From contig NZ_JMLU01000002.1 of assembly GCF_000686885.1 (NCBI RefSeq), forward strand, positions 1 through 64,000: DNA of 64,000 nt, written 5' to 3'. The notes under the pieces are model-generated. The model was given only the letters and a program-made list of their open reading frames with translations. It searched no databases and was not told the DNA's origin. The translations under genes and the position numbers were made by a program. Of this stretch, positions 34,642 to 44,197 are shown piece by piece (position 1 is the stretch's first letter; every line of letters begins with the position of its first letter). This DNA is from Flavobacterium sasangense DSM 21067. GTDB lineage: Bacteria; Bacteroidota; Bacteroidia; Flavobacteriales; Flavobacteriaceae.

Positions 34642-37056
34642 TTAGAACATTCCGCCGCCGCCACTTGTTTCGTTAGCATCTCTTTGTTTTCTTGCTAAAG
34701 CACGATTTTTTCCACCACCAAACATGTAATTGAATCCTACATAAAATGTTTGACTTTCCCAGTAGAAAGCACCTTGTTGTCTGTAAGGTATATTTCCATC
34801 AAAAGCAAAACGCATGTTTTCGAAAACGTCATTATAACGAGCTGTTATCGTACCTTTTCCTTTTAAAATGTTGTAGGTTGCTCCAAAATCCATTTTATAC
34901 ATTGGTTTTCTATCGTATTGTAAGCCTTTGTCTTTTCCTCGGTACATTCCAAATAATTGAAAACGTAAATCTTTGGTTGCTGTAAAAGTGTTATTTATTC
35001 TAGCATTAAATGTAGTTACATCTACTGAAGCATTTTCTAATGCGTTTGTGTTTGCATTTTGTACGGTTCCTTTAGCGGTTTTAAAATATACATCCGAACT
35101 AGCATTAACTGCCCACCATTTTGTGAATTTTAAATTTGCAGAAGATTCAATTCCAAAAGCATCATTGTTTGCAAAATTGGCATACGATAAAATATTACGG
35201 TTTGGATTGTTTGGGTCGTTATAAACCGTTCTTGAAATCTCATCCGAAATACTTCTATAGAAAACACCACTTGTGATGGAACCAATTTTTGTAGTTCTAG
35301 TATAATTAATTTCGAATGAATTAGTGAATTGTGGTACTAAAGCTGGATTTCCTCTTGATTCCATTAAAGGCGTTGTCCATTCTCTAATTGGGCTAATTTG
35401 TCCAATACTTGGTCGGTCAACACGTCTTGAATAATTGAAATTGAATGAGTTTTTATCGTTTGCTGTATACGTTAAAAAAGCTGATGGATAAGCTGTAAAT
35501 AAGTCATCTGAAATATTTTGAGCATCATTAAAGTTTGGATTTGTTTCGTTGATAGCGAAATTAGCATCCAAGTCAAAATATTCTAAACGAACGCCAAGTT
35601 GACCACTCCATTTTCCAATTTGTTTGCCAACATTAGCATAAGCTGAATAAATATTTCTTCCAAATTCAAACGAATTATTAGCGCTTGTAAAACTCGGATT
35701 AATATCATTAAAACGATTACCCGAATTCTGAATTCTCGTTTCCACTCCCAATTCTAATTTCGTGCTTTCGGTTAACGGATTTACATAATCGGCATTAAAT
35801 TGAAAATAATCAGTTGTTCCTTTAATAATATTTCTTCTTTCAAAACTTTCTGATGGGTTTAAAATAGTTTCATCATAAAGCGTGTTTTCATCATTTACAG
35901 TATGTGAGTAATTCAATTGAAGTTCTAAATTTTCATCTTTCTTTTCAAAATCATGTTTGAAAACCATATCATAGGTTTGGTTTTTGTTGTTTCCATTACT
36001 TCCAAAAAGCTGAGTTGTATTTCGGTTTGTAATTGCATCATCATACACAACTGTTGTCAATCCTGTACCAGAACCATAAGTAAAACTTTGATTGGTATAA
36101 GCTGACAATGTGTTTTTTTCGTTAATGTAATAATCCATTCCTAGTTTTAATAGATGTGAATTATTCTTATTTCGGAAATTAAAATCTTGACGATTTTCTT
36201 GATTGGTTCTTTCGCTATCTACATAACCATTGTTTGCGTTAATTCCGTGATTAAAGCCATAATTGGTGTAAAAATTGACTTTTCCTACACGGTAATTCAT
36301 GTTCAGAGCCGAGTTGGTTTTTGGTGTGATTCCGAAAGTAACGCCTGTGTTGATAGAACCATTAAAACCATCTTGTGAATTTTTATGCAAAATAATATTG
36401 ATGATTCCGCTCATTCCTTCTGGATTATATTTTGCTGAAGGATTTGTAATCAATTCAATTTGTTTGATTGAAGCCGAAGGAATTTGTTGTAACAATTGCT
36501 CCACCGAAACATTCGAGGGTTTTCCGTCGATAAGTACACGAACATTGCTGTTTCCTCTCATACTAATTTCTTTCGTTTGAGGGTCGATACTTACTGTTGG
36601 AATATTATTCATAATTTCAGAAGCAGTAGTTCCTGAAGCAATTAAATCTTTTCCCACATTGATAACTTTTCTATCAATTTTTTGCACCATGTTTGAACGC
36701 TCTGCAACCACTTCAACATCTTTTAATTCGGATACGTCTTCAGAAATAGCAATTGTTCCTAAGTTTTGATTAGCATCAGCAGTCAAATCAATATTTTTTA
36801 CAACCGTTGTGTATCCAATAAATTGAATTTCGACAGTGTATTTTTGTATAGCTAATTTGTTGATGGCAAAATTTCCGTCTTCTGTGGTTACACCTCCTGT
36901 AACAATCTTATTATTATCTTTAAGAATAATGTTTACGTACGGTAAAGGTTCATTAGTTTTTTTGTCAATAACCTTTCCTTTGATAGTTCCCGAATTTTGT
37001 GCAAATCCAAAAGCAATGGAACACAAAAAACAGGTAATAATTAATTTAAGTTTCAT
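34642..37056 (-). CDS. TonB-dependent receptor-type outer membrane protein
   Basis: An 804-residue protein with a signal peptide (ends SIAFGFAQ). A carboxypeptidase-regulatory-like beta-sandwich (GTIKGKVIDKKTNEPLPYVN) is followed by a plug domain (IMNNIPTVSIDPQTKEISMRG...VRVLIDGKPSNVS) and a 22-strand-type barrel that ends unusually in a Gly/Asn tail (ETSGGGGMF). This is the outer membrane beta-barrel family without an STN domain. The substrate is unknown. No SusD-like partner lies next to it. Confidence 0.9.
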   Translation of the reverse strand: MKLKLIITCFLCSIAFGFAQNSGTIKGKVIDKKTNEPLPYVNIILKDNNKIVTGGVTTEDGNFAINKLAIQKYTVEIQFIGYTTVVKNIDLTADANQNLGTIAISEDVSELKDVEVVAERSNMVQKIDRKVINVGKDLIASGTTASEIMNNIPTVSIDPQTKEISMRGNSNVRVLIDGKPSNVSVEQLLQQIPSASIKQIELITNPSAKYNPEGMSGIINIILHKNSQDGFNGSINTGVTFGITPKTNSALNMNYRVGKVNFYTNYGFNHGINANNGYVDSERTNQENRQDFNFRNKNNSHLLKLGMDYYINEKNTLSAYTNQSFTYGSGTGLTTVVYDDAITNRNTTQLFGSNGNNKNQTYDMVFKHDFEKKDENLELQLNYSHTVNDENTLYDETILNPSESFERRNIIKGTTDYFQFNADYVNPLTESTKLELGVETRIQNSGNRFNDINPSFTSANNSFEFGRNIYSAYANVGKQIGKWSGQLGVRLEYFDLDANFAINETNPNFNDAQNISDDLFTAYPSAFLTYTANDKNSFNFNYSRRVDRPSIGQISPIREWTTPLMESRGNPALVPQFTNSFEINYTRTTKIGSITSGVFYRSISDEISRTVYNDPNNPNRNILSYANFANNDAFGIESSANLKFTKWWAVNASSDVYFKTAKGTVQNANTNALENASVDVTTFNARINNTFTATKDLRFQLFGMYRGKDKGLQYDRKPMYKMDFGATYNILKGKGTITARYNDVFENMRFAFDGNIPYRQQGAFYWESQTFYVGFNYMFGGGKNRALARKQRDANETSGGGGMF

Positions 37057-37194
37057 TTGTTTGTTTTTAATTATATGATTGATGATTGTGTTTAATAGAC
37101 TTCAACAATTGTTAATTGTTACAGTATTTTTGAAATATTTTTTTAATCAAAAAAAACTAATCACTATTTACTAATCGCAAACTACTATTTATTA

Positions 37195-37202
37195 CCTTTG
37201 CA
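37195..37202 (+). promoter_or_regulatory. -7 box upstream of argS
   Basis: TACCTTTG, a full TAnnTTTG match, 21 bp before the argS ATG. No suitable -33 TTG is seen. Confidence 0.5.
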
Positions 37203-37223
37203 CGTTCAAAAAAATAAGGTAAA

Positions 37224-39002
37224 ATGACATTACATCACACATTAACAACACACATCCAAAAAGCGGTTCTTGAATTGTTCAATATTTCTATTGAAAAAGT
37301 TGAATTTCAAGCTACTAGGAAAGAGTTCGAAGGTGATATTACTATGGTAGTTTTTCCTTTGGTAAAAGCATTAAAAGGCAACCCAGTTGAAATCGGAAAT
37401 CAGATCGGAAATTACTTAGTAGCAAACTTAAATGAAGTTTCTAAGTTCAATGTAGTAGGCGGATTTTTAAATATCGTGATTTCGGATGCTTTTTATGTGG
37501 AATTTTTCAATACTATAAAAAATAACGAAACCTTTGGTTTTGTAGCTCCAAAAGAAGGAGAAAAAGCGGTAATGGTAGAATACTCTTCACCAAATACCAA
37601 CAAACCTTTGCATTTAGGTCACATCAGAAATAATTTATTGGGTTATTCGGTTGCTGAAATTTTAAAAGCTTCAGGAAAAAAAGTATACAAAACCCAAATC
37701 ATCAACGATAGAGGAATTCATATCTGTAAATCAATGTTGGCTTGGCAGAAATTCGGAAACGGACAAACGCCAGAATCAACAGGATTGAAAGGGGATAAAT
37801 TGGTTGGAAATTTCTATGTGGAATTCGACAAGCAATACAAAAAAGAAATTTCAGAATTAATCGCTCAAGGTAAAACCGAAGACGAAGCAAAAAAACTAGC
37901 GCCATCTATTTTAGAAGCACAACAAATGCTTTTAGATTGGGAAAATGGAAAACCAGAAGTTATTGAACTTTGGAAAACCATGAACCAATGGGTGTATGAT
38001 GGTTTTGCTCAAACGTATAAAAATCTTGGCGTTGATTTTGATAGCTACTATTATGAATCCAACACGTATTTACTTGGAAAAGAAGTAGTGCAATTTGGTT
38101 TAGAAAAAGGCATTTTCGAGAAAGACCCTGATGGTTCGGTTTGGATTGATTTAACGGCTGATGGTTTAGATAGAAAAATCGTGCTTCGTTCTGATGGAAC
38201 AGCGGTTTATATGACGCAAGATATTGGAACCGCAATCCAACGTGTGAAAGATTTTCCAGATGTTGGTGGAATGGTTTATACGGTAGGAAACGAGCAAGAT
38301 TACCATTTCAAAGTATTGTTCTTAATCTTGAAAAAGTTAGGATTTGATTGGGCAGATAGCTTATATCATTTATCATACGGAATGGTAGAATTACCTTCTG
38401 GAAAAATGAAATCGCGTGAAGGAACCGTTGTAGATGCAGATGATTTAATGGCAGAAATGACGACTACTGCACAAACTATTTCGGAAGAATTAGGGAAATT
38501 AGATGGATATTCTGAAGAAGAGAAAGCGGTTTTATTCAAAACAATCGGTTTAGGTGCGTTGAAATATTATATGTTGAAAGTTGATCCTAAAAAACAAATG
38601 ATGTTCAATCCAGAAGAATCAGTTGATTTTGCAGGGAATACAGGACCATTCATTCAATATACGTATGCTCGTATTCAATCGATTTTGAGAAAAGCAGATT
38701 TTGATACTTCAATTTCAATTTCGGAATTAGAATTACACGAAAAAGAGAAAGAATTAATCAAACAAGTGCAGTTATTCCCTGAAGTAATTCAAAATGCTGC
38801 AGAAAATCACAGTCCGGCGTTGATTGCGAATTATACGTATGATTTGGTGAAAGAATTTAACTCATTCTATCAACAAGTTTCGATTTTAGGAGAAGAAAAT
38901 CACGATAAAAAAGTGTTTCGAGTACAATTGTCTAAATCGGTTGGAAACACCATCAAAAATGCATTTCAGTTATTAGGGATTGAAGTTCCTGAGCGTATGT
39001 AA
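37224..39002 (+). CDS. argS: Arginyl-tRNA synthetase
   Basis: A 592-residue class I aminoacyl-tRNA synthetase. The N-terminal Add1 domain (about 1-110) is followed by the HIGH-type motif HLGH (130-133). The KMSKS position reads GKMKSREGTVV. The C-terminal anticodon domain ends in ELLGIEVPERM, the usual ArgRS terminus. The length and order are normal and the gene appears intact. Confidence 0.97.
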   Translation: MTLHHTLTTHIQKAVLELFNISIEKVEFQATRKEFEGDITMVVFPLVKALKGNPVEIGNQIGNYLVANLNEVSKFNVVGGFLNIVISDAFYVEFFNTIKNNETFGFVAPKEGEKAVMVEYSSPNTNKPLHLGHIRNNLLGYSVAEILKASGKKVYKTQIINDRGIHICKSMLAWQKFGNGQTPESTGLKGDKLVGNFYVEFDKQYKKEISELIAQGKTEDEAKKLAPSILEAQQMLLDWENGKPEVIELWKTMNQWVYDGFAQTYKNLGVDFDSYYYESNTYLLGKEVVQFGLEKGIFEKDPDGSVWIDLTADGLDRKIVLRSDGTAVYMTQDIGTAIQRVKDFPDVGGMVYTVGNEQDYHFKVLFLILKKLGFDWADSLYHLSYGMVELPSGKMKSREGTVVDADDLMAEMTTTAQTISEELGKLDGYSEEEKAVLFKTIGLGALKYYMLKVDPKKQMMFNPEESVDFAGNTGPFIQYTYARIQSILRKADFDTSISISELELHEKEKELIKQVQLFPEVIQNAAENHSPALIANYTYDLVKEFNSFYQQVSILGEENHDKKVFRVQLSKSVGNTIKNAFQLLGIEVPERM

Positions 39003-39021
39003 AAATATTTCAACATTCACA

Positions 39022-39084
39022 ATTCCAAGTTGTATATTCCTTGTTTAAATATCGAACAACGAACTTGGAACAACGAATTTTGAA
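39022..39084. repeat. Word repeat, copy 2
   Basis: ATTCCAAGTTGTATATTC at 39022-39039 differs by one base from 34573-34590. GAACAACGAACTTGG (39054-39068) and GAACAACGAATTTTGAA (39068-39084) match the second word of copy 1. It occupies the argS/SGNH spacer. Confidence 0.55.
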
Positions 39085-39115
39085 ATAGTAAATCAGTTAT
39101 AAGAGATAAAATTAA

Positions 39116-40567
39116 GTGAACACATCAAAATATTTTTTTCAAACCTTAGTCGTGGTAATCGTTTCTGGATTGTCTTTTTTGGCATTCAAAACGTTTTTGC
39201 CTAAGAAATTATTTGCCGAAAGTAAATTAGATTCCAAAAATGTAGTAGTCGATAGTTTGCTTTTGGAAGCTATTGCCGAAGACGAAGGTGCAATCGTCGA
39301 AGATTCAATGGCTAAAACCATTATCGATTATAAAGTTGTGAATGGAATAAAATTTCCACCAGAAACATTCGAAGAATATACTGGAAATCAATACTTAGCG
39401 ACATTTTTCGAGAAACTGTTTCAATTGGAAACTAAAAAAGAAGGTAATGTTCGTATTGCCTATTTTGGTGATTCGATGACAGATGGTGACTTAATTGTAA
39501 AAGATTTTAGAACGTATTTGCAAGAAAAATTCGGAGGTCAAGGCGTTGGTTTTGTGAATATTACATCAGAATCAGCTGCTTCTAGAAGTTCGATTACACA
39601 TGAATTTTCAGGAAATTGGAAAACCCAATCGTATTTAAAAGTAAAGCGCCCATCGAATCCTTTTGGAGTGAATGGTCATGTGTTTTATGCGAATGATACA
39701 GCAAATGTAGCTTGGGTAAAATACAAAGCAAACAAAACAAGATTTGCATCAGAATTACCGCATCCAACTTTATTTTATGGACGTTCATCCAATAAAGAAG
39801 GAAAAATTAAATATGTTATTGGTACTGATACTATTTCTAAAAAATTAACTCCAAATGCTTTAGTAAATACAGTTGTACTTTCTGAAAGTAATTTGAAAAG
39901 CATCAAAGTGAATTTCAAAAAAGCCGATTCTATTCCTATTTACGGATTCAATTTTGATGACGGAAAAGGCGTTCATGTAGATAATTTCTCGAACAGAGGA
40001 AACTCAGGATTACCAATTGGTAGTTTTGATGTTGCTACTATGCGTGCGTTTCATTCGAAATTAGATTACGATTTAATCGTTTTGCAATATGGTGCTAACG
40101 TGTTGAATTACGGTTCGTTGAATTATTCTTGGTACGAAAAACGAATGGCAAAAGTGGTAGCGCATTTGAAAGAGTGTTTCCCAGGAGTTGCAATTTTAAT
40201 TGTCTCAACGGCTGATAAATCTACTAAATACGATTTAGAAATGAAAACCGATTCTGCTGTTGTTCCGTTGAATACAGCTCAAAAGCGTTATGCTATTAAA
40301 TCAGAATCGAGTTTTGTAAACATGTACACATTAATGGGGGGTGATGGTTCTATGATTCAATGGGTAGAACAAGAGCCAGCAAGAGCCAATAAAGATTACA
40401 CGCATTTCAATCACAGAGGCGCAAAAGAAGCGGCTAATTTAATTTTTACCCAATTAAATAAAGGCTATGAAATGTATAAAGAATTGAGAAAAAAGCGTAA
40501 AAAACCTGCTGCACCAGTGAAAAAAGATAGTATAATCACCAATAAAGATTCGGTTTATGAAGAATAG
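39116..40567 (+). CDS. Membrane-anchored SGNH/GDSL hydrolase-like protein
   Basis: A 483-residue protein with an N-terminal signal-anchor helix (about 8-28) and a periplasmic SGNH domain. Block I is YFGDSMTDGD (Ser120) and block V is DYTHFNHRG (Asp427, His430). It should act as an esterase or acetyltransferase. GTG is the only sensible start. It is the first gene of a three-gene operon: the next ATG overlaps its end by 11 bp and the third gene is an MBOAT acyltransferase. This setting suggests transfer of acyl groups to an exported glycan. Confidence 0.85.
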   Translation: MNTSKYFFQTLVVVIVSGLSFLAFKTFLPKKLFAESKLDSKNVVVDSLLLEAIAEDEGAIVEDSMAKTIIDYKVVNGIKFPPETFEEYTGNQYLATFFEKLFQLETKKEGNVRIAYFGDSMTDGDLIVKDFRTYLQEKFGGQGVGFVNITSESAASRSSITHEFSGNWKTQSYLKVKRPSNPFGVNGHVFYANDTANVAWVKYKANKTRFASELPHPTLFYGRSSNKEGKIKYVIGTDTISKKLTPNALVNTVVLSESNLKSIKVNFKKADSIPIYGFNFDDGKGVHVDNFSNRGNSGLPIGSFDVATMRAFHSKLDYDLIVLQYGANVLNYGSLNYSWYEKRMAKVVAHLKECFPGVAILIVSTADKSTKYDLEMKTDSAVVPLNTAQKRYAIKSESSFVNMYTLMGGDGSMIQWVEQEPARANKDYTHFNHRGAKEAANLIFTQLNKGYEMYKELRKKRKKPAAPVKKDSIITNKDSVYEE

Positions 40568-41981
40568 TTTTTTGATGCTTTTATTTGGGATTTCTTTTTT
40601 TGGATTTGCTCAAGATACTTTGTTGGTGCCAATAGATTCTGTTGAGGTAGATCTTCCTGTTGTCGATTCTATTGAAGTTACTTTCACTGGAAATGATATT
40701 CATAATCCGAATGCACTTTTGGCATTTTATGAAAAAATGTACCAATTAGAGCAAAGTAAATCGGGAAAGATTAACATTGTTCATATTGGCGATTCGCATA
40801 TTCAAGCCGATTTGTTTACTGCAAAAATCCGTACTCAGTTTCAAAAAGTCTATGGGAATGGTGGTTTTGGATTTACTTTTCCGTATAGCGTAGCTAAGAC
40901 AAATAATAGCGCTCCGATTCGTTATTCCGCTTCAGGAAATTTTCAAAGTTTTAGAAATTTATATGCCGATGCTAATCGTCCTGTTGGCTTGAGTGGTTTT
41001 TCTATGGAAACTACTTCAAAAGATTTTGCGATTCAAATGAATGTAAAAGATGCACAATATTATTTCACGAAATTGAAAGTAATCACGCCTCAGAATGTCA
41101 ATTTATTTGATGTATCAATTTCTAATAAAAATATTGTCATTGAACGAAAAGTTCCGAAAAAAATCACACATAAAGTTAAGCCAGGTGAAGTTTTAGGAGG
41201 AATTGCTGATAAATACAACGTTTCTTTAAAAGCTTTGAAAAAAGCAAACGGATTAAAAAGTGATATCATTCGTGATGGGAAAGTTTTGACGATTCCAACG
41301 AAAGGAACACAATCGAAAACTACAACCAAAACAGAATATATTCCAATTGAATTACAACCTTCGTTATTTTCAAATGATTATATTTCGGAAACGCCTTTGG
41401 ATAAAATTGCGATTGTTCCCAATCAAGAAATTGAAGATTTTGCTTTGAATGGATTGGTTTTAGAAAATGATAATTCGGGTGTGATTTATCACAGTATAGG
41501 AGTAAATGGGGCGAAAGCTTCTGATTATAATAAATTCCGATTGTTTAATGAGCAATTGCCAGTATTGAATCCAGATTTAGTGATTATTTCGTTGGGAACG
41601 AATGAGAGTTTTGATAAACAATCTGGCGAACAATATTTTGCGAATTTGGACCAAATGATTCAGGGAATTAAAGAGAAAAATCCACAAGCTTGTGTTTTGG
41701 TGATGACTTCGCCGCCTTCGGTTTTACATCGAAAATATAAAAATACTTTTATTGAAAAGTATGCAGAAATCATTGAAAATAATGCTCAAGTGAAAAATTA
41801 TGCGGTTTGGAATCTTTTGGATGTTTTTGGAGGTAATAAATCTATAAAACGCAATTCGTCAAAAGGCTACATGTCAAGAGATAAAGTCCATTATTCAAAA
41901 GCAGGATACGAAAAACAAGGCGAATTATTTTTTGAAGCCTTTTTACAATCATACGAATTATTTAAATCGACAAAGCAGTAG
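40557..41981 (+). CDS. Secreted SGNH hydrolase with LysM domain
   Basis: A 474-residue protein with a signal peptide (ends FFGFAQ). SGNH block I is VHIGDSHIQA (Ser80, followed by His81 in GDSH form); block V is DKVHYSKAGY. A LysM domain (about 203-248: HKVKPGEVLGGIADKYNV...GKVLTIP) splits or follows the first half of the domain and would bind peptidoglycan or chitin-like glycan. It overlaps genes on both sides, so translation is coupled. Confidence 0.87.
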   Translation: MKNSFLMLLFGISFFGFAQDTLLVPIDSVEVDLPVVDSIEVTFTGNDIHNPNALLAFYEKMYQLEQSKSGKINIVHIGDSHIQADLFTAKIRTQFQKVYGNGGFGFTFPYSVAKTNNSAPIRYSASGNFQSFRNLYADANRPVGLSGFSMETTSKDFAIQMNVKDAQYYFTKLKVITPQNVNLFDVSISNKNIVIERKVPKKITHKVKPGEVLGGIADKYNVSLKALKKANGLKSDIIRDGKVLTIPTKGTQSKTTTKTEYIPIELQPSLFSNDYISETPLDKIAIVPNQEIEDFALNGLVLENDNSGVIYHSIGVNGAKASDYNKFRLFNEQLPVLNPDLVIISLGTNESFDKQSGEQYFANLDQMIQGIKEKNPQACVLVMTSPPSVLHRKYKNTFIEKYAEIIENNAQVKNYAVWNLLDVFGGNKSIKRNSSKGYMSRDKVHYSKAGYEKQGELFFEAFLQSYELFKSTKQ

Positions 41982-43495
41982 TGAAAGCACTTTTTAGCAT
42001 ACAAAATTGGTTTCTTGAAAATGTAGGGAATATCGATTTAGCCACCATTAAAAATTGGTTTTTATTCAATCCAAAACAGCCGTTATTATTTAATAGTGCC
42101 ATTTTTTTAGGATTCTTTTTAGTATTCTATATTATTTATATTTTATCAAGAAAAACGCATTATTTCCGTATTACTTATGTGGTATTATTTTCTTTGTTTT
42201 TCTATTACAAATCAAGCGGAATTTACTTTGGATTGTTAATTTTTTCCTCGGTAGTCGATTATGTTTTGTCGCGATTAATTTATGAAGAAGCTAAGCAAGG
42301 ATATCGTAAATTTTACATGATATTGAGTTTGTTAATTAACCTTGGAATGTTAGCGTATTTCAAATACACGAATTTTTTCATCGATAATTACAACGCACTT
42401 TTCAACGGAAATATGAAGTTTGAAGATATTATTCTTCCTGTCGGAATTTCATTTTACACGTTTCAAACCTTAAGTTACACGATTGACGTTTACCGAAGAG
42501 AATTAGAGCCTACGAAAAGTTTCATGGATTTCTTGTTTTTCGTTTCATTTTTCCCGCAATTAGTAGCTGGGCCAATCGTTAGAGCGAGTGATTTCATTCC
42601 TCAGATTTATGAGAAATTAAAACTTACGAAAGAAGATTTTAATCGCGCTTTATTCTTGATTATTGGAGGGTTATTAAAGAAAGCGGTAATTTCAGATTAT
42701 ATTTCATCCAACTTTGTCGACCGTGTTTTTGATGCACCAAATAGTTATACAGCCTTCGAAAATTTAATGGCATCTTACGGTTATGCTATCCAAATTTATT
42801 GCGACTTCTCAGGATATTCAGATATTGCCATTGGATTAGCTTTATTAATGGGATTCTGGTTGCCAGATAACTTTAGAACGCCATATCAATCGGCTTCTAT
42901 TACCGAGTTTTGGAGAAGATGGCATATTTCGCTTTCGAGTTGGTTACGAGATTATTTATACATTTCGTTGGGCGGAAATCGAAAAGGAAAAATCAGAACT
43001 TATTTCAACTTATTCATGACCATGTTGCTAGGAGGATTATGGCACGGCGCTTCCTGGAAATTTGTAGTTTGGGGAGTTTTACACGGATTGGCTTTAGTAG
43101 TAGAGAAATTCTTTGGACAGTTTATAAAATTACCTAAGAATGTATTTGTAAGAACGATTCAAGTTATCTTGACTTTCCATTTTGTGGTGTTTTGTTGGTT
43201 GTTTTTTAGAGCAAAAGATTTCGCAACAGCATTTCAAATTGCAGAAAATGTTACCAAGTTAACTTTCGATTTAAATCAATGGCAAACCATCATTTTAGGA
43301 TATAAAAATGTCTTTTTACTAATTGCAATTGGTGTAATTTGGCATTTTATTCCAGTGAAAACTTTAGCTGGTATGCAAAAAACATTTTCGACATTGCCAT
43401 TGATTGCAAAAGCTGTTTTACTAGGATTGATTTATTGGGTAGTGTATGCAACCGCTTCAGCCGATACGCAACCATTTATTTATTTTCAGTTTTAG
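41981..43495 (+). CDS. MBOAT family O-acyltransferase (AlgI/DltB type)
   Basis: A 504-residue multi-pass inner-membrane protein with about twelve helices. The MBOAT core has the conserved His residues in FWRRWHISLSSWLRDYLY (His315) and LGGLWHGASWKF (His355), closest to AlgI/PatA. Such proteins pass acyl groups across the membrane to SGNH partners. It begins at GTG, one base into the stop of the preceding SGNH gene. An Fnr-like palindrome overlaps its stop codon but faces the next gene. Confidence 0.92.
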   Translation: MKALFSIQNWFLENVGNIDLATIKNWFLFNPKQPLLFNSAIFLGFFLVFYIIYILSRKTHYFRITYVVLFSLFFYYKSSGIYFGLLIFSSVVDYVLSRLIYEEAKQGYRKFYMILSLLINLGMLAYFKYTNFFIDNYNALFNGNMKFEDIILPVGISFYTFQTLSYTIDVYRRELEPTKSFMDFLFFVSFFPQLVAGPIVRASDFIPQIYEKLKLTKEDFNRALFLIIGGLLKKAVISDYISSNFVDRVFDAPNSYTAFENLMASYGYAIQIYCDFSGYSDIAIGLALLMGFWLPDNFRTPYQSASITEFWRRWHISLSSWLRDYLYISLGGNRKGKIRTYFNLFMTMLLGGLWHGASWKFVVWGVLHGLALVVEKFFGQFIKLPKNVFVRTIQVILTFHFVVFCWLFFRAKDFATAFQIAENVTKLTFDLNQWQTIILGYKNVFLLIAIGVIWHFIPVKTLAGMQKTFSTLPLIAKAVLLGLIYWVVYATASADTQPFIYFQF

Positions 43496-43538
43496 TAACT
43501 TTTGTTACTCTTTTACATTTGTATGCATTGTAACTTTG
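43494..43538 (+). promoter_or_regulatory. Palindromic operator and promoter of the DUF6132 gene
   Basis: The perfect palindrome GTAAC-TTTT-GTTAC at 43495-43508 is centred 29.5 bp upstream of a TAnnTTTG box (TAACTTTG, 43531-43538). This geometry is that of a class II Crp/Fnr-type activator site near -41.5. A second box (TACATTTG, 43514-43521) lies closer. Confidence 0.65.
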
Positions 43539-43553
43539 TTCTTTTAAAACGAG

Positions 43554-43757
43554 ATGAATAAAAGAGAAATCATAATTACACTTATAGGAGTTGTAGTCGG
43601 ATTAATTTCGGGTTATGTTTATTATCATTATGTAGGTTGCATTTCTGGAACGTGTTCTATTACTTCGAAACCCTTAAATAGTACTTTATATGGTGGCGTT
43701 TTAGGTGGATTATTCTTTAATATGATAGGTGATTTTTTCAAAAAGAAGAAATCCTAA
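43554..43757 (+). CDS. DUF6132 family small membrane protein
   Basis: A 67-residue protein with two hydrophobic segments (about 6-25 and 44-62), linked by a conserved Cys-containing stretch VGCISGTCSITSKP with two Cys residues. The layout, with GYVYYHYVGC and TLYGGVLGGL, is the DUF6132 pattern. The function is unknown; I recall such genes near thiosulfate/rhodanese and Crp/Fnr genes, but that is from memory. Here it has its own operator-bearing promoter. Confidence 0.8.
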   Translation: MNKREIIITLIGVVVGLISGYVYYHYVGCISGTCSITSKPLNSTLYGGVLGGLFFNMIGDFFKKKKS

Positions 43758-43765
43758 TTTCTTGT

Positions 43766-43808
43766 GTAACAATTGTTACCAAATGTTTTTAAAGTTTGTA
43801 TATATTTG
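43766..43808 (+). promoter_or_regulatory. Palindromic operator and promoter of the secreted Cys protein gene
   Basis: The perfect palindrome GTAACAATTGTTAC at 43766-43779 is centred 28.5 bp upstream of TATATTTG (43801-43808). The start codon at 43813 lies about where transcription would begin, so the mRNA may be leaderless. Confidence 0.65.
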
Positions 43809-43812
43809 TTGA

Positions 43813-44136
43813 ATGAAATTTTTAGTTCACATATTATGCGTTTATCTGTTGCTTTTGGTGGCTTTGCCGTCTGTAAGAGCTATGAAAATGTTGGTAAGTG
43901 AAAATTGTGAACAAACTTGTCATAATTCGGATTCTGAGTCTTCAGGTTGTGAAAAAGGAAAAATCATCATGAGTTTAAACTTTAGTCCTGTTCAATTTGT
44001 AAGTGAATTGGATTTTAAACCTGAAATTACTTTCCCTGAATTTCAAATCGAAAAAGAAAAATCGAACTACGAGAAAATCTTTATTTCTAAATACCAACAT
44101 TCCATTTGGCATCCGCCGAAGGTTTCCATTTCTTAA
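43813..44136 (+). CDS. Small secreted Cys-containing protein
   Basis: A 107-residue protein with a signal peptide (about 1-23), then a Cys cluster ENCEQTCHNSDSESSGCE. It has the look of DUF6660-type small proteins near metal-efflux genes, though the metal-binding pattern is weak; that assignment is uncertain. It is preceded by an Fnr-like operator. The role is unknown. Confidence 0.65.
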   Translation: MKFLVHILCVYLLLLVALPSVRAMKMLVSENCEQTCHNSDSESSGCEKGKIIMSLNFSPVQFVSELDFKPEITFPEFQIEKEKSNYEKIFISKYQHSIWHPPKVSIS

Positions 44137-44197
44137 CTTAGAAAAGTTGATTTTTATGTTTGTGTTTTTACACAAGCTTAACTTATAATGGAATAAA

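Noticed and set aside
43514-43521. TACATTTG as the main promoter of the DUF6132 gene
   Set aside because: It would put the palindrome centre at about -24; the box at 43531 gives the same 29.5-bp spacing as the other sites. It could still be an alternative start.
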